DNA of 5,152 nt from Spirochaetaceae bacterium (GCA_031265535.1 JAISCO010000009.1:1-5152), one strand, 5' to 3'. Shown: positions 1 through 4,837, counted from the stretch's first letter. The notes: a model not told the origin generated them from the sequence alone. A program made the numbers and translations.

Positions 1-531
1 GGTTCTAAGACTCGCCTTGAATTCGGGGGCGTCGTCGATGGCGTCAACGGAAGAGGAGCCCGCCTGGGTACCGGCGGTTTTTCCCGCCAGATCTTTCAGG
101 GTGTTTGCCGGCGAATTCCCCTTGACTACGATAACCTGGGCGTTTTTCAGGTAGGGAGGAGTGAAGAGCAGGTTCTGCTTCCGCTCCTCGGTGATGGTAA
201 AACCGTTCCAGATACAGTCTATCTCCCCAGTGTTAAGCTCCTGCTCCTTGGCGTTCCAGTCAATGGGCTGGAGCACCAGTTCAATCCCCATCCGCCGGGC
301 CACTTCCTTGGCCAGATCCACATCGTAGCCCACGATCTCGTTGTTTTCGTTGCGGAAACCCATAGGCGGAAACGAGTCGTCAAGACCCAGAACAAGTTTC
401 TTCCTGGCCAGTACCGTTTCCAGTGAGCTGTCGCCGCCGGCTGCCGTGGAAGATCCGCCCTCTCTCCTGGCGCCGGCAAAGACCGCCGCCGCCATCAAAA
501 CCAGGAATACCCCGATTCCGATTTTCTTCAT
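1..531 (-). CDS. ABC transporter substrate-binding protein, family 3 (amino-acid type), C-terminus cut by window edge
   Basis: The open frame runs from ATG at 531 down to base 1 without a stop, giving the first 177 residues; the family is usually about 250-280 aa, so roughly a third is missing. Residues 1-19 form a Sec signal (MKK, hydrophobic core, VFA before Gly20) with no lipobox cysteine, suggesting signal peptidase I release to the periplasm. Residues 45-90 carry the SBP family 3 signature (VLGLDDSFPPMGF, then GYDVDLAKEVARRMG). Residues 110-117 (GFTITEER) match the ligand-binding segment of the HisJ family, whose Arg contacts the amino-acid carboxylate. 'LKDLAGKTAGTQAGSSS' (145-161) is the start of the second lobe. 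AAGGAGG at 537-543 lies 5 nt before the ATG, fixing the start. It follows the HMA gene by 72 bp on the same strand, with no promoter seen between. The exact amino acid transported cannot be told; permease and ATPase genes would lie to the left. Confidence 0.93.
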   Translation of the reverse strand, partial: MKKIGIGVFLVLMAAAVFAGARREGGSSTAAGGDSSLETVLARKKLVLGLDDSFPPMGFRNENNEIVGYDVDLAKEVARRMGIELVLQPIDWNAKEQELNTGEIDCIWNGFTITEERKQNLLFTPPYLKNAQVIVVKGNSPANTLKDLAGKTAGTQAGSSSVDAIDDAPEFKASLRT

Positions 532-603
532 AATTGCCTCCTTCGTGTCTGTCTTTCCGGGACCGGCGCCGCTTTCCGCAAGACACCGCCCGGACAAGGG
601 ATT

Positions 604-807
604 CTACTCTACTTCGTAGCCGGCCTCAACAACCGCCGCCTTCATGGCCTCAAGATCCGCCCCATCGTCGTGGTTCACCACGGCGTTGTTGGCTTTAAGG
701 CTAACCTTGGCGGATTTGACGCCGCTTACGCCTTCCAGAGCCCCGGTAACCTGTTTTACGCAGTGTTCACAGGACATTCCACCGATCTTCAGTACGGTTT
801 TCATCAT
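604..807 (-). CDS. Heavy-metal-associated (HMA) domain protein, CopZ-like metallochaperone
   Basis: A 67-aa protein that is almost entirely one HMA ferredoxin-like domain. The metal-binding loop GMSCEHC (residues 10-16, Cys13 and Cys16) lies after the first beta strand. The segment 'ALEGVSGVKSAKVSLKANNAVVNHD' fits helix 1 plus strands 2-3, and 'LEAMKAAVVEAGYEVE' the last helix and strand. Length matches free-standing CopZ chaperones (about 68 aa) rather than the N-terminal domain of a P-type ATPase. Such proteins bind Cu(I) or a similar soft metal in the cytoplasm and pass it to an ATPase or regulator; no copper ATPase is in view, so the metal and partner are unknown. Two adjacent ATGs exist (807 and 804); GAGGAG at 813-818 is 5 nt from the first and 8 nt from the second, so either could be used. 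It has its own candidate promoter and is followed by the substrate-binding protein gene. Confidence 0.92.
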   Translation of the reverse strand: MMKTVLKIGGMSCEHCVKQVTGALEGVSGVKSAKVSLKANNAVVNHDDGADLEAMKAAVVEAGYEVE

Positions 808-831
808 GCTTACTCCTCTTTTGGCCTTCCG

Positions 832-860
832 ATCATACCCTTTTGCGCCGCCGGTTTAAA
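832..860 (-). promoter_or_regulatory. Candidate sigma-70-type promoter for the HMA gene
   Basis: On the minus strand, TTTAAA (860-855; 4 of 6 to TTGACA) is followed after exactly 17 bp by TATGAT (837-832; 5 of 6 to TATAAT). Transcription would start about 20 bp before the HMA start codon. No clear metal-responsive operator palindrome was seen overlapping it. It is the only plausible promoter I find for the leftward gene pair. Confidence 0.45.
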
Positions 861-911
861 GGGGTACGCCGCATACAGGGCGTTAGGCGAAATGTGGGCT
901 AAAATGGTTAA

Positions 912-943
912 AATTGTATAAAAAAATATACAATTAAGTATAT
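912..943. promoter_or_regulatory. Phased palindromic half-sites, putative autoregulatory operator of the toxin-antitoxin pair
   Basis: A perfect inverted repeat AATTGTATA (912-920) / TATACAATT (927-935) with a 6-bp A-tract between the arms is followed by an overlapping repeat ATATAC (926-931) / GTATAT (938-943). The common half-sites GTATA (916-920), TATAC (927-931) and GTATA (938-942) alternate in orientation at an exact 11-bp step, about one helical turn. This is the pattern expected for cooperative dimer binding. It lies 62-93 bp before the antitoxin start and just upstream of the candidate promoter. The region is AT-rich, so some symmetry may be chance. Confidence 0.4.
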
Positions 944-953
944 AAATCAACAC

Positions 954-982
954 TTGCATAAATGAAATTAAGATATCATAAT
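954..982 (+). promoter_or_regulatory. Candidate promoter of the toxin-antitoxin operon
   Basis: TTGCAT (954-959; keeps the TTG of the -35 box) and CATAAT (977-982; 5 of 6 to TATAAT) are 17 bp apart. A transcript would begin near 989, leaving a very short leader with GGAGG (992-996) ahead of the antitoxin ATG at 1005. The -35 box is weak, but the spacing and the AT-rich context support it. Confidence 0.4.
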
Positions 983-1004
983 AAATTGATTGGAGGATGT
1001 TCTT

Positions 1005-1202
1005 ATGTATGAAACAATGACATTAGATTCAAATACAATAATAGTAAAATCGGATAATAAAAAAGAATTATCTGATATTATTGAATTCATTTCAAAGAAA
1101 GGTAAAGAAAAAAGTGTAGAATCGCTTTTAAAGTTGGCTTCAGAGAATAGAAAAAGAGTTGAAAATTATAAATTTATTCGAGGGGAATGTTATGACAGAT
1201 AA
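1005..1202 (+). CDS. Small antitoxin-like protein, partner of the PIN toxin (no recognised domain)
   Basis: A 65-aa acidic/basic mixed protein. I chose ATG 1005 because GGAGG at 992-996 lies 8 nt before it; a TTG at 990 would overlap that site. I do not recognise a named DNA-binding fold with confidence. The N-terminal part (MYETMTLDSNTIIVKS) looks like a short beta strand region. Residues about 19-51 are Lys/Glu/Ser-rich and probably helical ('KELSDIIEFISKKG', 'SVESLLKLASENRKR'). The tail 'VENYKFIRGECYDR' is aromatic and charged, a plausible toxin-binding segment as in VapB-like antitoxins (inference). Its last 11 bp overlap the PIN gene start, so the two are translationally coupled. The antitoxin role is inferred from this order, overlap and size. 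The upstream phased half-sites may be its operator. Confidence 0.8.
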   Translation: MYETMTLDSNTIIVKSDNKKELSDIIEFISKKGKEKSVESLLKLASENRKRVENYKFIRGECYDR

Positions 1203-1626
1203 AATATTTGTTGATACTAATGTATGGGTATATCTTTATCTTCATGACGATGAAGAAAAATATAAAATTGCGGAAGAATATTTATTGAGAAACAACCAAA
1301 ATGCTGTTTTTATAATTACATGGCAAATAATAAACGAAGTGTCAAATACACTATCGAGGTATAAATATACTGAATCTGAAATAAGAAAATATATTGAGCA
1401 ATTATTTAAAGTATGTACAATTCAGGGGTTTACAAAAGAACTAGTATTAACGGCATCATTTTTAAGGGAAAAATATTCATTTTCATTTTGGGATAGTATA
1501 GTAGTTGGAAGCGCATTATTTTCCGAATGTAATATACTTATTAGTGAGGATATGCAGAACGGATTAAAAGTAGAAGAAAAATTAATAATAAAAAATATAT
1601 TTGAGAATACGCCCAACTTCGCCTAA
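1192..1626 (+). CDS. PIN-domain ribonuclease toxin (VapC-type)
   Basis: A 144-aa single PIN domain, the normal size for VapC-type toxins, which are Mg2+-dependent ribonucleases cutting specific RNAs. Visible acidic and signature residues are 'FVDTNVWVYLY' (Asp8, Asn10) in strand 1, 'ITWQIINEVSNTL' (Glu49), 'FWDSIVVGSAL' (Asp101), and 'CNILISEDMQNG' (Ser118-Glu119-Asp120). The last is typical of the PIN subfamily with an SEDMQ/SEDLQ end motif. All expected catalytic acids are present, so it looks active. ATG 1192 was chosen over an upstream TTG at 1159 because AGGGG at 1181-1185 lies 6 nt before it and the family begins right at strand 1 (TDKIFVDTN). It overlaps the antitoxin gene by 11 bp. 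The final codons and the stop fall in the right terminal repeat of the putative cassette, so the C-terminal 'NFA' is encoded by the recombination-site sequence. Codon use is strongly AT-biased, unlike the flanking genes. Confidence 0.93.
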   Translation: MTDKIFVDTNVWVYLYLHDDEEKYKIAEEYLLRNNQNAVFIITWQIINEVSNTLSRYKYTESEIRKYIEQLFKVCTIQGFTKELVLTASFLREKYSFSFWDSIVVGSALFSECNILISEDMQNGLKVEEKLIIKNIFENTPNFA

Positions 1627-1682
1627 CAGGGCTGTTTACGCGCCCCAGCTGCGCTGGGGACGCCGCCGTTGGACGGCTAAAC
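1621..1682 (+). other. attC-like, strongly foldable right end of the cassette
   Basis: It begins with GCCTAAC (1621-1627), the R''-like core. A strong hairpin follows: CCCCAGC (1643-1649) / GCTGGGG (1653-1659), extended by GCG (1640-1642) / CGC (1661-1663) around a single bulged A at 1660; an extrahelical base of this kind is a known attC trait. GTTGGAC (1668-1674) fits GTTRRRY and would be the hybrid R' site. An alternative fold makes a three-way junction: GTTTA (1634-1638) pairs TAAAC (1678-1682), enclosing the hairpin above and GCCGT (1665-1669) / ACGGC (1673-1677). The spacers on the two sides are unequal and no clear L''/L' pair is present, so identity as a functional attC is uncertain. 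Confidence 0.42.
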
Positions 1683-1844
1683 CTCCGCAACGGCTCTGGT
1701 CTCGCTGCACGCGCCAACTCCGTTGGTGAATATTCCCGCGCCTCACTCCGCCATATTTTTGCAGACCTGGTCTTACTGTGAATTTGCGTATTCGATCTGC
1801 CAAAACATCGCCGAACCTAATGTTCGCAACAGCCGGAACGGCAT
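1683..1844. other. Intergenic DNA without a convincing gene
   Basis: No reading frame with a start signal or recognisable product was found. Small inverted repeats are present: CCAAC (1714-1718) / GTTGG (1722-1726), and CGAAC (1812-1816) / GTTCG (1822-1826). Composition changes from GC-rich near the cassette end to AT-rich toward the Fic remnant. It looks like remnant or repeat-derived DNA. Confidence 0.5.
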
Positions 1845-1866
1845 GTGAAATGTGGATTTAACATGC

Positions 1867-1895
1867 TTGACAGTATTAAAAAAATAACACACAAT
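1867..1895 (+). promoter_or_regulatory. Candidate promoter upstream of the hairpin cluster and Fic remnant
   Basis: A perfect TTGACA (1867-1872) is followed after 17 bp by CACAAT (1890-1895; 4 of 6 to TATAAT). A transcript starting near 1902 would carry the three hairpins at 1918-2021 as its leader and then the Fic-like reading frame. The -10 box is imperfect, and the downstream gene appears broken. Confidence 0.4.
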
Positions 1896-1917
1896 GAAAT
1901 CATGAACATTAATAGAG

Positions 1918-1945
1918 TTGTTCAAAAACTGAAGTTTTTGAACAA
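1918..1945. repeat. Perfect inverted repeat, hairpin 1 (13-bp arms, 2-nt loop)
   Basis: TTGTTCAAAAACT (1918-1930) and AGTTTTTGAACAA (1933-1945) are exact reverse complements around GA. Its left arm with flank (AGTTGTTCAAAAACT) resembles the right arm of hairpin 3 (AGTTGTTTCACAAGT), so the two may be diverged copies of one repeat. There is no adjoining T-tract that would make it an ordinary terminator. Confidence 0.85.
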
Positions 1946-1961
1946 AATCCGTTTAAAACCT

Positions 1962-1982
1962 GCAAAATGCCGTGCATTTTGC
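1962..1982. repeat. Perfect inverted repeat, hairpin 2 (9-bp arms, 3-nt loop)
   Basis: GCAAAATGC (1962-1970) and GCATTTTGC (1974-1982) pair exactly around CGT. It lies 16 bp after hairpin 1 and 2 bp before hairpin 3. The earliest in-frame start (GTG 1972) of the Fic remnant falls across its loop and right arm. Confidence 0.85.
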
Positions 1983-2295
1983 GAGACTTGTGAAACAACT
2001 AACCGAGTTGTTTCACAAGTCCAATGAGGGACTAGAATATATCGACAACCTCAAAAATGAACTTGACGGCCTTTGCCCTTTGTCTAAGGAATTGGTAATA
2101 GGGTTGAAACAATTGTTTGATGTTGACTTTACTTATAATTCAATGGCGATAGAAGGAAACACTTTTTCTTTTCAAGAAACAAAAATGTTACTCATGGAAC
2201 GTATAAATTATCTTGATGCTATAGAAAGTTGGCAGCAAGACAATAACAAGGAAAAATTTTATGAAACAATAAAGGAAAGAATTATCTGGAAATGA
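1972..2295 (+). pseudogene. Fic-family protein remnant: inhibitory N-terminus joined to C-terminal helix, catalytic core missing
   Basis: The frame gives at most 107 aa from GTG 1972; TTG 2008 is an alternative and neither has a good ribosome site. 'YIDNLKNELDGLCPLSKELV' and 'FDVDFTYNSMAIEGNTFSFQETKMLL' are typical of the N-terminal part of class II Fic proteins. They include the inhibitory-helix motif (S/T)xxxE(G/N) as SMAIEG (Ser57-Gly62). From about residue 75 the sequence 'RINYLDAIESWQQDN' resembles the helix that follows the Fic core (family pattern YxxALExAxxGD). The HPFxxGNGR catalytic loop is absent, and intact relatives are usually about 300 aa or more, so an in-frame internal deletion near 2185-2205 is the simplest reading (inference). 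Fic enzymes transfer AMP to target proteins; this product could not. A stand-alone inhibitory peptide acting as an antitoxin is a less likely alternative. Confidence 0.7.
1985..2021. repeat. Perfect inverted repeat, hairpin 3 (16-bp arms, 5-nt loop)
   Basis: GACTTGTGAAACAACT (1985-2000) and AGTTGTTTCACAAGTC (2006-2021) are exact reverse complements around AACCG. It is the strongest stem-loop in the window and lies at the 5' end of the Fic-like frame; a possible TTG start at 2008 is inside the right arm. If transcribed from the promoter at 1867-1895 it would mask translation initiation here. Confidence 0.88.
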
Positions 2296-2299
2296 ACAT

Positions 2300-2359
2300 C
2301 CCCGCCATGAAGTGTTGTCAAAATAGCGGGGTATTAATCCCCACCGCGAATAAATTTTT
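2300..2359 (+). terminator. Weak hairpin terminator candidate after the Fic remnant
   Basis: CCCCGC (2300-2305) can pair with GCGGGG (2326-2331) across a 20-nt loop. Alternatively GGGG (2328-2331) pairs with CCCC (2339-2342), with GC (2326-2327) and GC (2346-2347) adding an outer clamp. TTTTT at 2355-2359 follows at some distance. The two folds exclude each other, so a switching element cannot be ruled out, but neither is a textbook terminator. Confidence 0.28.
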
Positions 2360-2416
2360 GATATTTTTATATATGATGTATGTGTGTGGGAGATTTAATT
2401 TAACGGTGTTAATCTC
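2358..2416 (+). promoter_or_regulatory. AT-rich upstream region of pbpC with candidate promoter elements and an inverted repeat
   Basis: TTGATA (2358-2363; 5 of 6 to TTGACA) and TATGAT (2372-2377; 5 of 6 to TATAAT) are both present but only 8 bp apart, so they cannot be one promoter; each would need a weaker partner. GGGAG at 2388-2392 is too far (26 nt) from the ATG at 2419 to be a normal ribosome site. It overlaps an inverted repeat GAGATT (2390-2395) / AATCTC (2411-2416) ending 2 bp before the start codon. Confidence 0.3.
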
Positions 2417-2418
2417 AA

Positions 2419-4830
2419 ATGAAAAATGTATTAAAGTTATTTGCAAACTTTAATTTCCGGTTCCGTAAAATTTCCGGCAAACTGCCGCTAAAAATAGCCT
2501 TGGCGGTTCTGGCTTTTATACTCGCTTTGTACCTGCTGCTGCGCTTTACGCCGTACAGCGAGCTAAAGCTATTTTTGAACCAGCCGGTAAGCACAAGAAT
2601 ATACGACCGTAATGGGGCGCTGCTGCAAATAGTGCCGGTAGAGGACGGAATACGGCGCGAGTATGTCCCGTTCAATGAACTGCGTCCCGGAATTGCCGCC
2701 GCTTTTATAGCGGCGGAGGACGAGCGGTTTTACTATCATTTTGGCGTCGACATAGTTTCGGTGATTCGCGCGGCGTTTCAGAATGTTTCGACCGGGAGGC
2801 AGGTGAGCGGCGCTTCTACAATAACAATGCAGCTTGCCCGCATAATCGCGGCAAAATCAGGCGTCAATTATCATAAGCAGTTTGTCAGGAAAATTGCCGA
2901 AGCATTCAACGCGCTCCGTCTTGAAACACGCATGACTAAAAATGAAATCCTTGAATTATATCTAAATTCTACACCCTTCGGTTTTCAAACCGAAGGGCTT
3001 GCGTCCGCGTCCCGTAATTTTTTTTCGGCAGAAGCGGACATGCTCAGCCCCGCCCAAATATTCTGCCTCGCCGTCATACCGCGCAGACCCGGCACGTACA
3101 GCCCGCTTCAGAACCCCGCTGAATGTAGAAGGGCGGCGGAGGATTTACAGAGGCGGTTTTCAAACTCCGCATCGAATCAAAAGAAGTATCCCATGCTCGT
3201 CTCGATAACGGATGAAGACTGGGATTCAGCGTTAAAGCAGGCGCGGCGCTTTGTTTACCCGCTTGAAACGCCTCATCTTATCCGTCATGTTTTGAAAGAT
3301 CATGTTTTGAAAGATATGGAGGGCTTAAAAGACAGCTCAAATGAAGGCGGTTTTACGCGCAAAAAATACACGGATATTACATTAACCGTTGACATACATT
3401 TGCAGCGCTATATCGAGGGCTTGATCGCGGCAAATGTCGAGAGGTACCGCGCGGCGCGTTTGAATCAGGGCGCGGCGATTGTGCTGGATAACATGACCGG
3501 CGAGGCGCTGGCATGGGTTGGCAGCGCGGATTTTAACGGTGAAAACGGCGGCCAGATAGACGGGGCGCTGGCGCTCAACCAGCCCGGCAGCAGTATGAAA
3601 CCTTTTTTGTACGCCCTTGCCCTTGAACGCGGCATTAAACCAAGTTCCACGATTGCCGACATTCCGGTAAGTTTTGGCAGTGAGGAAATTTATATACCGC
3701 AGAATTTTAATAACCGTTTTAACGGGCCGGTGTTGCTGCGGCAGGCCTTGGCATCAAGTTTGAACATTCCCGCCGTAGAGCTTTTGTACCGGTTGAGCGT
3801 TAAGGACTACAGCGATTTTTTGCTTACGTTTGGTTTTGACAGTCTTGAAGAAAGCGCCCGCGAAGCCGGACTTGGGCTTGCATTAGGTAACGCGCCGGTG
3901 AGTCTTGTTGAGTTGGCGCGCGCTTTTAGCGTGTTTCCAAATGACGGAAACCTTTTGTGTGTTCAATATATACGCCGTGAAATTCCCTTGGAAAAAATGG
4001 AAAAAGTTGAAAAAGAGCGTGTGATTTCGTCTGATACGGCGCGTATCATCAGCTCGTTTTTGTCGGATAAGGGGGCGCGGTCTCTCGCGTTTGGACGGGC
4101 GCGGAATTTTACCGCGGATTTTCCGCTGATTGTAAAGACCGGAACCGCGAATCAGTATCAGAGCATTGTCGCGCTTGCCGCCTCGCGCCGTTTTACCTGC
4201 GCGGTGTGGATGGGTAATTTTTCGGGCGAAACCGTGATGGGCAAGACGGGCAGTTCCATACCCGCCGCCATTGCCCGCAACAGCCTTGTATTCCTGCACA
4301 GAAATTTTACTGCGGAAATCGGCGCGGTTGACTTTGACGAGCCGGAGGCTTTTGTCAAAACTCCGGTCTGCGCGGTATCGGGGCTTACGCCAACGGAAGC
4401 GTGCGCGGCAGTGCTTTACGAGTATGCGGACGGGCCGCTCGCGCCGTGTACATGGCACAGGATGGAAAACGGCGCGCCGGGTATAAACTATCCCGCCGAA
4501 TATCAAAGCTGGCTTATAGCGTCCAAACGCGAGGGTGCTGCCGGGCAAACAGACAGTGAGCTTGCTATCGTTACGCCTCGGGACGGTTTTGTTTTTTTTA
4601 CCGCCGCCGCCCCAAATCAGGCTGTTCCGGTTGAAGTGATAGGCGGCGCTTTTGATGAATTGAGGGTTTTCTACAATGGCGCGCAATGGATTGAACGCCG
4701 CCCGTTCAAGTTTTTTTTGCCGCTTGCCCCCGGAGAACACACCCTAACCGTGAGCTGCGGCAGTGAAAGCCGCGAAGTAATCTTTACCGTAGACCCGCCC
4801 ACCAGTGGGTTTACATACGCTCCGCGTTAG
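2419..4830 (+). CDS. pbpC: Penicillin-binding protein 1C, bifunctional class A peptidoglycan synthase
   Basis: An 803-aa protein, close to the usual 750-800 aa. A short basic N-terminus and one membrane segment (about 24-42) anchor it in the inner membrane with the rest periplasmic. The GT51 glycosyltransferase domain (about 60-235) shows EDERFYYHFG with catalytic Glu100, GASTITMQLAR (131-141), 'ETRMTKNEILELYLN' (169-183) and RRPGTYSP (222-229). The transpeptidase domain (about 320-630) has SSMK with nucleophile Ser391 and Lys394, SLN at 447-449, and KTGTA at 573-577, so both active sites look intact. Cys651, Cys662, Cys677 and residues about 715-790 match the C-terminal BiPBP_C region that separates PBP1C from PBP1A/1B. 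It polymerises glycan and, in principle, cross-links it; E. coli PBP1C is an auxiliary enzyme. The start is ATG 2419 although no close Shine-Dalgarno is seen, because it gives a sensible cytoplasmic tail. The alpha-2-macroglobulin gene often adjacent to pbpC is not in view. Odd features are a perfect hairpin at 2974-2997 and a 15-bp tandem duplication at 3286-3315. Confidence 0.96.
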   Translation: MKNVLKLFANFNFRFRKISGKLPLKIALAVLAFILALYLLLRFTPYSELKLFLNQPVSTRIYDRNGALLQIVPVEDGIRREYVPFNELRPGIAAAFIAAEDERFYYHFGVDIVSVIRAAFQNVSTGRQVSGASTITMQLARIIAAKSGVNYHKQFVRKIAEAFNALRLETRMTKNEILELYLNSTPFGFQTEGLASASRNFFSAEADMLSPAQIFCLAVIPRRPGTYSPLQNPAECRRAAEDLQRRFSNSASNQKKYPMLVSITDEDWDSALKQARRFVYPLETPHLIRHVLKDHVLKDMEGLKDSSNEGGFTRKKYTDITLTVDIHLQRYIEGLIAANVERYRAARLNQGAAIVLDNMTGEALAWVGSADFNGENGGQIDGALALNQPGSSMKPFLYALALERGIKPSSTIADIPVSFGSEEIYIPQNFNNRFNGPVLLRQALASSLNIPAVELLYRLSVKDYSDFLLTFGFDSLEESAREAGLGLALGNAPVSLVELARAFSVFPNDGNLLCVQYIRREIPLEKMEKVEKERVISSDTARIISSFLSDKGARSLAFGRARNFTADFPLIVKTGTANQYQSIVALAASRRFTCAVWMGNFSGETVMGKTGSSIPAAIARNSLVFLHRNFTAEIGAVDFDEPEAFVKTPVCAVSGLTPTEACAAVLYEYADGPLAPCTWHRMENGAPGINYPAEYQSWLIASKREGAAGQTDSELAIVTPRDGFVFFTAAAPNQAVPVEVIGGAFDELRVFYNGAQWIERRPFKFFLPLAPGEHTLTVSCGSESREVIFTVDPPTSGFTYAPR
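2974..2997. repeat. Perfect inverted repeat inside pbpC (11-bp arms, 2-nt loop)
   Basis: CCCTTCGGTTT (2974-2984) and AAACCGAAGGG (2987-2997) pair exactly around TC. It encodes PFGFQTEG (residues 186-193) in the glycosyltransferase domain just after the YLN motif, where relatives have a P(Y/F)GG-type segment. Length of the domain is not disturbed, so the symmetry arose within the gene rather than by insertion. Confidence 0.85.
3286..3315 (+). repeat. 15-bp perfect tandem duplication inside pbpC
   Basis: CATGTTTTGAAAGAT occurs at 3286-3300 and again directly at 3301-3315. It encodes HVLKD twice (residues 290-294 and 295-299), in the linker between the glycosyltransferase and transpeptidase domains. 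The frame is kept and the site is probably tolerant of length change. The absence of any mismatch points to a recent slippage event. Confidence 0.9.
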
Positions 4831-4837
4831 CGTCTTG

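Larger units (their letters stand above)
883..1668 (+). mobile_element. Integron-type gene cassette carrying a toxin-antitoxin pair (putative)
   Basis: The module starts after the G of GTTAGGC (882-888), which fits the attC R' core GTTRRRY. It runs to GCCTAAC (1621-1627), which fits the R'' core RYYYAAC, and a candidate terminal R' GTTGGAC at 1668-1674. The two core sites sit in a perfect 10-bp inverted repeat, GTTAGGCGAA at 882-891 and TTCGCCTAAC at 1618-1627, as expected if the first six cassette bases came from its own attC on circularisation. The genes read toward the attC end and the toxin TAA stop lies inside the R'' site, both usual in cassettes. Base composition is very AT-rich inside and GC-rich outside. 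About 790 bp is a normal cassette size, and toxin-antitoxin cassettes are typical of chromosomal integrons. No integrase or second cassette is in the window and the attC folding is not canonical, so insertion at a secondary site, or simple terminal repeats of another kind, remain possible. Confidence 0.5.

Noticed and set aside
990..1004. TTG start for the antitoxin at 990
   Set aside because: It would place the start codon over the GGAGG ribosome site that serves ATG 1005 and leave no ribosome site for itself.
1863..2027. Small plus-strand frame starting MLDSIKK, over the hairpin cluster
   Set aside because: It has no ribosome site or recognisable domain. It overlaps the TTGACA promoter candidate and its protein is mostly translated hairpin arms ending just inside the Fic frame. 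It could be an out-of-frame part of the decayed gene, but that is not supportable.
2696..2716. Inverted repeat CCGCCGCT / AGCGGCGG in pbpC
   Set aside because: It encodes the conserved AAFIAAED stretch before the catalytic Glu. Alanine-rich GC codons on both sides explain the symmetry.
3883..4740. Minus-strand open frame of 285 codons opposite pbpC
   Set aside because: It lies wholly within the strongly supported pbpC coding sequence. Its product is Arg/Lys-rich with no recognisable domain, which fits a GC-driven shadow frame.
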